DNA from: a bacterium
GTDB lineage: Bacteria > Elusimicrobiota > Elusimicrobia > UBA1565 > UBA9628
Assembly: GCA_021790955.1 (NCBI GenBank)
Contig: JAJYFI010000055.1
Location: 1-8,102, forward strand
Direction of reading: 5' to 3'
Length of the DNA: 8,102 nucleotides
The translations under genes were made by a program, and so were the position numbers. The notes under the pieces are model-generated. The model was not told where the DNA came from and searched no databases. It was given only the letters and a program-made list of their open reading frames with translations. Of this stretch, positions 5,326 through 8,102 are shown piece by piece (the stretch's first letter is position 1; each line of letters starts with the position of its first letter).

Positions 5326-5892
5326 ATGAAGCTCGATCCTCCCAGGACCGCGTTCGTCGCCATCGACCTGCAAAAGGGCATCGCGGGCATGCCCACTGTT
5401 CCTCACCCTCCCCGCGACGTCATCAAGAACGCGAAGGCCATGGCCGACGCCCTGCGCGACAAGGGCGGGTTTGTCGTGTGGGTCCGCGTCGCCATGTCGA
5501 AGGACGGCAAGGACCGCCTCGAACTCCCCTGCGACGCGCCGTGGAAGGGAGGGCCCATGCCGCCCGACTGGTCGGAACTTGTCCCAGAACTCGGGGTCCA
5601 GCCGTCGGACCACGTCGTCACGAAGAAGCAGTGGGGCACCTTCTACGGGACCGACCTCGAACTCCAACTCCGTCGCCGCGGTCTCGACACGATCGTCTTG
5701 TGCGGTATCGCGACCTGTTTCGGGGTCGAGAGCACGGCGCGGGACGCCTACGAGCGCGGCTTCTGCCAGATTCTCGTCGAGGACGCCATGTCCTGCATGA
5801 CCGCCGAGGGGCACGAGCACGCGATCAAGCGAGTTTTCCCGCGCATGGGACTTGTCCGCTCGACCAGCGACGTCTTGGCGGGGCTCAGATAG
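5326..5892 (+). CDS. isochorismatase-fold cysteine-hydrolase-like protein with displaced Cys
   Basis: This 188-residue member of the isochorismatase-like (cysteine hydrolase) fold belongs to a superfamily that includes isochorismatases, nicotinamidases and N-carbamoyl amidohydrolases. From ATG 5326, the strand RTAFVAIDLQ holds the catalytic-type Asp14. KKQWGTFYGTDL supplies the catalytic-type Lys100 with its following cis-peptide region. CGIATCFGVESTARDAYE (126-143) is the nucleophile loop. In canonical members the nucleophile is Cys in a GIATxxCV context. Here that position is Gly133, and the nearest Cys is Cys131, two residues earlier. This resembles the GIATNxGVESTAR subgroup that includes E. 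coli YecD, as I recall it. The nicotinamidase metal-site pattern after IDLQ is absent. ATG 5326 is preferred because the -10 box lies downstream of the ATG at 5284. The substrate is unknown; hydrolysis is plausible only if Cys131 or another group substitutes. Confidence 0.85.
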   Translation: MKLDPPRTAFVAIDLQKGIAGMPTVPHPPRDVIKNAKAMADALRDKGGFVVWVRVAMSKDGKDRLELPCDAPWKGGPMPPDWSELVPELGVQPSDHVVTKKQWGTFYGTDLELQLRRRGLDTIVLCGIATCFGVESTARDAYERGFCQILVEDAMSCMTAEGHEHAIKRVFPRMGLVRSTSDVLAGLR

Positions 5893-6010
5893 TTCAAGCC
5901 GGCCCCCTCGCCTCCTCCCCTGGCCATACCCTGCTGTCGGGACCATCGGCCCCTTGAGCCGTTCCCCAAGGTCCCTTCTGCGTTGACGGGTTTTGACGTC
6001 ACATGACGGC
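5893..6010. other. intergenic stretch before SUMF1-like gene
   Basis: This is a C-rich spacer without a gene. The only structure I see is the phased TGACG repeat at its right end. No clear -10 box, SD or terminator is present. Confidence 0.4.
5984..6008 (+). promoter_or_regulatory. three TGACG repeats at exact 10-bp spacing
   Basis: TGACG begins at 5984, 5994 and 6004, and a weaker GGACG follows at 6014. The middle copy is part of the 8-bp palindrome TGACGTCA (5994-6001). Ten-base spacing puts the copies on one face of the helix. They run right up to ATG 6011. Regulator binding is inferred. Confidence 0.4.
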
Positions 6011-6787
6011 ATGGGACGATGGATCGGGGCGGCAATGGTGGCGGGGCTCCTTTCTCGGGCGGTCTTCGGATGTCCCGGGGACGGCGCCGGCTCCCCTGTG
6101 GACGCCCCGTTGGACCGCGCCGCCGCCCTGGCCGCCCTTGACGAACGGACGGTCGGCGTGGCGGCGCGCTTCGTCTCGATATCGCCGGGAACATTCATAA
6201 TGGGCGGAGGCGTCGTCTTGGGCGGCAACGGGACGAGTGAGCCTCCGCGCCTTGTCACGATCGCGCGCGGATATGAGATGGAGGCGACCGAGACGACCCA
6301 GCTTCAATACGTTCTCGTGACGGGCGCCAACCCCTCCCAGTTTAAGAAGCGGGAGGATTGCGGCATGGCGGACTACCGGGTAATCGGCGGCGTCGAGCTT
6401 TGCGCGGAAAATCCGGTCGAGAACGTTTCCTGGAACGAAGTCCAGGGCTTCATCGCCCTCCTCAACGCCGCCCAAAGTCGTTACGTCTATCGCCTGCCGA
6501 CGGAAGCGGAATGGGAGTACGCGGAGAAGGCCACCGACTGGATCTATCGCCATTCAGGCTGGCACTCTCACCCCGTCGCCTCGACCGGAGCGAACGCCTG
6601 GGGCCTTTATGATATGCTGGGCAACGTCGATGAATGGACGCAGGACATGGGGGGCGCCGAGGAGTCCTGTCGAGTCGTCCGCGGCGGGCCGTGGAACGTT
6701 TTTAGCGCGTCGCCGCCCGTTCGTTGCGTCAACGCGAATGAGAGGTCTTTTGTCTTGGGGTTCCGGCTGGTCCGCGAAAAGCTCTAA
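6011..6787 (+). CDS. SUMF1/FGE-domain protein, probable lipoprotein
   Basis: This 258-residue protein has the formylglycine-generating-enzyme (SUMF1) fold. From ATG 6011, the N-terminus (Arg3, then a hydrophobic run to AVFGC at 17-21) looks like a short signal peptide with Cys21 as lipid-anchor candidate, suggesting an exported, membrane-anchored protein. The lipobox is weak and Arg16 interrupts the hydrophobic run. The SUMF1 domain runs from about 54 (FVSISPGTFIMGG) through YRLPTEAEWEYAEK (160-173) and GLYDMLGNVDEW (198-209). It ends with RVVRGGPWNVF and GFRLVREKL. The copper-binding Cys pair of true FGE is missing; only one Cys lies in the last 35 residues. Sulfatase activation is therefore not supported. 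Such domains also occur in non-enzymatic or other roles. The segment between EKATD and GLYDM is unusually short. TTG 5993 is an alternative start. No SD is evident. An 86-residue gene follows after 18 bp. Confidence 0.8.
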   Translation: MGRWIGAAMVAGLLSRAVFGCPGDGAGSPVDAPLDRAAALAALDERTVGVAARFVSISPGTFIMGGGVVLGGNGTSEPPRLVTIARGYEMEATETTQLQYVLVTGANPSQFKKREDCGMADYRVIGGVELCAENPVENVSWNEVQGFIALLNAAQSRYVYRLPTEAEWEYAEKATDWIYRHSGWHSHPVASTGANAWGLYDMLGNVDEWTQDMGGAEESCRVVRGGPWNVFSASPPVRCVNANERSFVLGFRLVREKL

Positions 6788-6805
6788 GATGCCGAGCGGG
6801 ACGCC

Positions 6806-7066
6806 ATGAGTCCCCCCATCATCGATGGCGGCCCGTTTGATGTCGCGGAAATCGGGTGGAGCCTCGGGACGTTGACCTTGACGGCGACCTACGACGGCAC
6901 TTCTTCTGGAGTCGGCTGCGGTTACAAGGCGTTCGACGCGGTCGGAAACGAACTTCAATCGGGCATCGCGGGGTATTTGCCCAGGGCGTCGGCGACCAAA
7001 TTAATCATTCCGTTTGGAAGCGCCGGCGCGGAACAAGTCGCCAGGGTCGCGCTGAGCGCCTTTTGA
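6806..7066 (+). CDS. hypothetical protein (86 aa)
   Basis: I do not recognise this 86-residue protein. It begins 18 bp after the SUMF1-like gene on the same strand, with only a weak GAGCGGG ribosome site. The composition is rich in Gly, Ala, Ser and Thr, with alternating hydrophobic residues (LTLTATYDGTSSGVGCGYKA, about 22-41) that suggest beta strands. No signal peptide, membrane helix or catalytic motif is seen. It has one Cys. It is followed ten bases later by a strong stem-loop that separates it from the convergent minus-strand TA genes. It may be co-transcribed with the SUMF1-like gene. The frame is reasonable for the codon bias of the region, but its reality rests mainly on position and length. 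Confidence 0.5.
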   Translation: MSPPIIDGGPFDVAEIGWSLGTLTLTATYDGTSSGVGCGYKAFDAVGNELQSGIAGYLPRASATKLIIPFGSAGAEQVARVALSAF

Positions 7067-7073
7067 GGGGGCT

Positions 7074-7105
7074 GTCCCGCCCTGGCGGTGGGACGTCAGG
7101 GCGGG
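7074..7105. terminator. stem-loop(s) between convergent genes
   Basis: CCCGCCCTG (7076-7084) and CAGGGCGGG (7097-7105) are perfect 9-bp complements with a 12-base loop. An alternative stem pairs GTCCCGCC (7074-7081) with GGCGGTGGGAC (7083-7093, three unpaired bases). No T-tract follows on either strand. It is still well placed to end transcription from both sides, because the minus-strand antitoxin stop begins at 7108. Confidence 0.45.
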
Positions 7106-7264
7106 CTACGGCTCGACCCGGATGACGCGGCCCTTTTCCCAGACCACGAGGGGCTCGCCGCGGCGGCGGTGTTCCCGGATCACCTTGGCGACGGCGATCC
7201 GCATCGCTTTTTCAGCGTCCCTCGCGAATGCCGGCATCCGGCCTCTTTTCTTGGCTTTTCTCAT
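7106..7264 (-). CDS. 52-residue putative antitoxin of zeta-like TA pair
   Basis: This is a 52-residue basic protein encoded directly downstream of the zeta-like kinase gene. Its ATG overlaps the toxin's TGA as ATGA, so translation is likely coupled. The N-terminus is strongly basic (MRKAKKRGR). The middle forms an amphipathic helix (ARDAEKAMRIAVAKVIREH). The end, RGEPLVVWEKGRVIRVEP, looks like a short beta hairpin. Small proteins ending in a PLVVWxxGKVVxV-type pattern commonly sit next to this subfamily of zeta-like kinases, as I recall. By position it is the candidate antitoxin, although it follows rather than precedes the toxin and resembles no classical epsilon protein that I can see. It could instead be an RNA- or DNA-binding partner of other function. 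Confidence 0.65.
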   Translation of the reverse strand: MRKAKKRGRMPAFARDAEKAMRIAVAKVIREHRRRGEPLVVWEKGRVIRVEP

Positions 7265-7845
7265 GCCTTTCCCGCGGCCCGCTTGATTTTCTCAAATAAC
7301 GCGGCGTCCCGCACCTTAGCCGGACCTTGCCGGCCATAGGCGATCACGAACGGGCGGCTTCGGGAATTGTCGATCAATGTCCATGCGTCAAGGAGAGGCA
7401 GGTATTCGCCGAAGAGGTTTTTAAGGCCACGATTGAATCGGCGGCGGATGTCGGCCTCGGGAACGTCGTGCCCGCCCTGCCTCACCCGGTCGCGTACGCG
7501 CTGGATCGCGAGGCGAACGTCAGGAAGCCAAAGATAGAACAGATGGATTTGGTAGCCCTGCCCTTTGAATCGCCGAAAAGCGGCCAGATAACTTCTGCCG
7601 GACAGCGTCGTCTCGAAGGCGAAGCCTCGACGGCGTTGGGCCAAGTCACGCATACGGGAAAGCATCATGCGTCCGGCCTCGAGCGCGGCGGCTCTCGGGG
7701 CGAACGGCGATATGGCCCCGGCAAGATAATCCGCGTTGATGAACTCCCGGCAATTCGCGAAATGCGGGAGAAACTCGGTCGCAAAGGTCGTTTTCCCCGC
7801 GCCGTTGGGGCCGGCGATCACATAGAGTGGAATGGGGTTCGGCAT
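7261..7845 (-). CDS. zeta-toxin-like P-loop kinase
   Basis: This 194-residue P-loop protein resembles zeta toxins. Characterised zeta toxins phosphorylate UDP-N-acetylglucosamine and so starve cell-wall synthesis. From ATG 7845, the features are LYVIAGPNGAGKTTFA with Walker A at 12-19, and FINADYLA with Asp39 in the position of the zeta catalytic base. Next come FAFETTLSGR (75-84), which is highly typical of the family, and the basic segment RVRDRVRQGGHDVPEADIRRRFNRGLKNLF. A late IDNS motif follows. The length is smaller than PezT or classical zeta (about 250-290), as in the compact subfamily. ATG 7845 is preferred because a TAAGAT -10 box lies just upstream. In-frame ATGs at 7866 and further upstream are alternatives. 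Its stop overlaps the ATG of the 52-residue partner. The substrate is unverified in this compact branch. Confidence 0.82.
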   Translation of the reverse strand: MPNPIPLYVIAGPNGAGKTTFATEFLPHFANCREFINADYLAGAISPFAPRAAALEAGRMMLSRMRDLAQRRRGFAFETTLSGRSYLAAFRRFKGQGYQIHLFYLWLPDVRLAIQRVRDRVRQGGHDVPEADIRRRFNRGLKNLFGEYLPLLDAWTLIDNSRSRPFVIAYGRQGPAKVRDAALFEKIKRAAGKA

Positions 7846-7856
7846 GGCAGGATGCG

Positions 7857-7862
7857 ATCTTA
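7857..7862 (-). promoter_or_regulatory. extended -10 box of zeta-like TA pair
   Basis: On the minus strand TAAGAT is preceded by TGG (extended -10) and followed 11 bases later by the ATG at 7845. Expected transcription starts about 7850, giving a leader of only a few bases. No clear -35 is seen. Same layout as the other genes with GGTA(A/T)-type boxes in the window. Confidence 0.45.
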
Positions 7863-7971
7863 CCATTCCCACACGCATCCCTGTGGCCAAAATGCGGCCA
7901 AACCGTTCGGGAAACGGGGGTAAATCAGAGAAAGGCGGGGGACCCTAGAGAAAACGGCTTACACGCATTCC

Positions 7972-8005
7972 CCGTCGGGAAACCGCTTCCCCGACGGAGA
8001 TTTTT
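7972..8005 (+). terminator. Rho-independent terminator, orphan
   Basis: CCGTCGGG (7972-7979) pairs perfectly with CCCGACGG (7990-7997). The stem can extend inward with GGGAA/TTCCC by bulging one C. AGATTTTT follows, with five T at 8001-8005. No plus-strand gene ends nearby; the closest plus CDS stops about 900 bases upstream. It may serve an unrecognised RNA or be left over from element decay. Confidence 0.6.
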
Positions 8006-8020
8006 GACACGCAAGGATGG

Positions 8021-8070
8021 CCGCGAAGGGATTTTAAGTCCCTTGCGTCTGCCAGTTCCGCCACCTGCCC
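8021..8070 (-). tRNA. tRNA-Leu(UAA), 5' half only (partial)
   Basis: Read on the minus strand from 8070, the acceptor 5' strand is GGGCAGG, then TG. The D-arm follows with stem GCG/CGC around GAACTGGCAGA, then the anticodon arm AGGGA-CTTAAAA-TCCCT with anticodon UAA. Up to here it matches bacterial tRNA-Leu(UAA) closely. A variable-arm-like CGCGG follows, but then the sequence departs. No T-loop of the GTTCGAA type and no 3' acceptor complementary to GGGCAGG appears within the next 150 bases. The tRNA is therefore truncated and cannot be charged as it stands. The most likely explanation is an integration or deletion junction in or just after the anticodon arm. Confidence 0.72.
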
Positions 8071-8102
8071 GTGTAGGAAATTCAACACTTTTTTTGAGCG
8101 TA

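Larger units (their letters stand above)
7846..8102. other. 257-bp right-end stretch without protein genes
   Basis: No supportable CDS. It holds the -10 box of the zeta-like pair, an orphan plus-strand terminator (7972-8005), the 5' half of a tRNA-Leu on the minus strand (8021-8070) and a run of seven T at 8089-8095. A small hairpin CCGTT/AACGG lies near 7905-7918. Confidence 0.5.

Noticed and set aside
5326..5892. Nicotinamidase (PncA) assignment for the isochorismatase-fold protein
   Set aside because: The Asp-x-His-type metal-binding pattern of PncA after the first catalytic Asp is absent and the nucleophile loop differs. Only the broad fold assignment is justified.
5074..6258. 394-residue open frame on the minus strand
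   Set aside because: It crosses the small membrane protein gene, the hydrolase and the SUMF1-like start. Its composition is Pro/Arg-rich and it has no recognisable motif, so it is a shadow of the plus-strand genes.
6011..6787. True formylglycine-generating enzyme
   Set aside because: The two active-site cysteines near the C-terminus are missing and no sulfatase gene is nearby.
7327..7923. 198-residue plus-strand frame before the orphan terminator
   Set aside because: It is antisense to the zeta-like kinase, whose Walker A and FETTLSGR motifs are clear. The terminator downstream does not rescue it because no start signal or family resemblance is present.
1..8102. CRISPR array, rRNA, complete insertion sequence
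   Set aside because: No regularly spaced direct repeats, no rRNA-like stretches, and no transposase frame with terminal inverted repeats were seen on either strand.

Overview
The window is GC-rich bacterial DNA (roughly 60-65% GC in most genes) and reads as an accessory or island region. No gene identifies the organism. The recurring extended -10 boxes of the form GGTA(A/T)AAT lying almost on top of start codons suggest a lineage that uses leaderless or near-leaderless transcripts. An uncultured, metagenome-type bacterium is my guess, not something the sequence shows.

Left part (1-3023): a compact stand-alone RecD/Dda-like SF1B helicase, preceded by a perfect 9-bp stem-loop that abuts its Shine-Dalgarno, is followed by a two-gene AbiE-like type IV toxin-antitoxin module. 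This pair has an AbiEi-type winged-helix antitoxin overlapping an AbiEii-type nucleotidyltransferase by 11 bp. It is driven by a clear promoter whose -35 box lies inside a 22-bp perfect palindrome, the likely autoregulatory operator.

Middle (3024-4300): a lower-GC patch encodes a 59-residue Cys/His-rich putative zinc-finger protein with an unusual leader. It is followed by gene wreckage: the C-terminal end of a tyrosine recombinase on the minus strand, and a truncated or frameshifted HNH-type nuclease on the plus strand.

Right-centre (4312-7066, plus strand): a CobB/SIRT5-type sirtuin is coupled to a 58-residue single-pass membrane protein. Next come an isochorismatase-fold hydrolase in which the usual catalytic Cys position is Gly, a SUMF1/FGE-like probable lipoprotein lacking the oxidase cysteines, and an 86-residue protein of unknown function. 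The sirtuin and hydrolase could in principle share NAD/nicotinamide or acyl-group chemistry, but no direct evidence ties them together.

Right end (7106-8102): a minus-strand pair, a zeta-toxin-like P-loop kinase followed by a 52-residue putative antitoxin with a 4-bp ATGA overlap. This is a candidate toxin-first TA module. Beyond it lies an orphan Rho-independent terminator and then the 5' half of a tRNA-Leu(UAA) on the minus strand, which loses its T-arm and 3' acceptor. With the integrase relic and two TA modules, this suggests that the window covers the edge of a decayed integrative element whose junction lies near 8020-8035.
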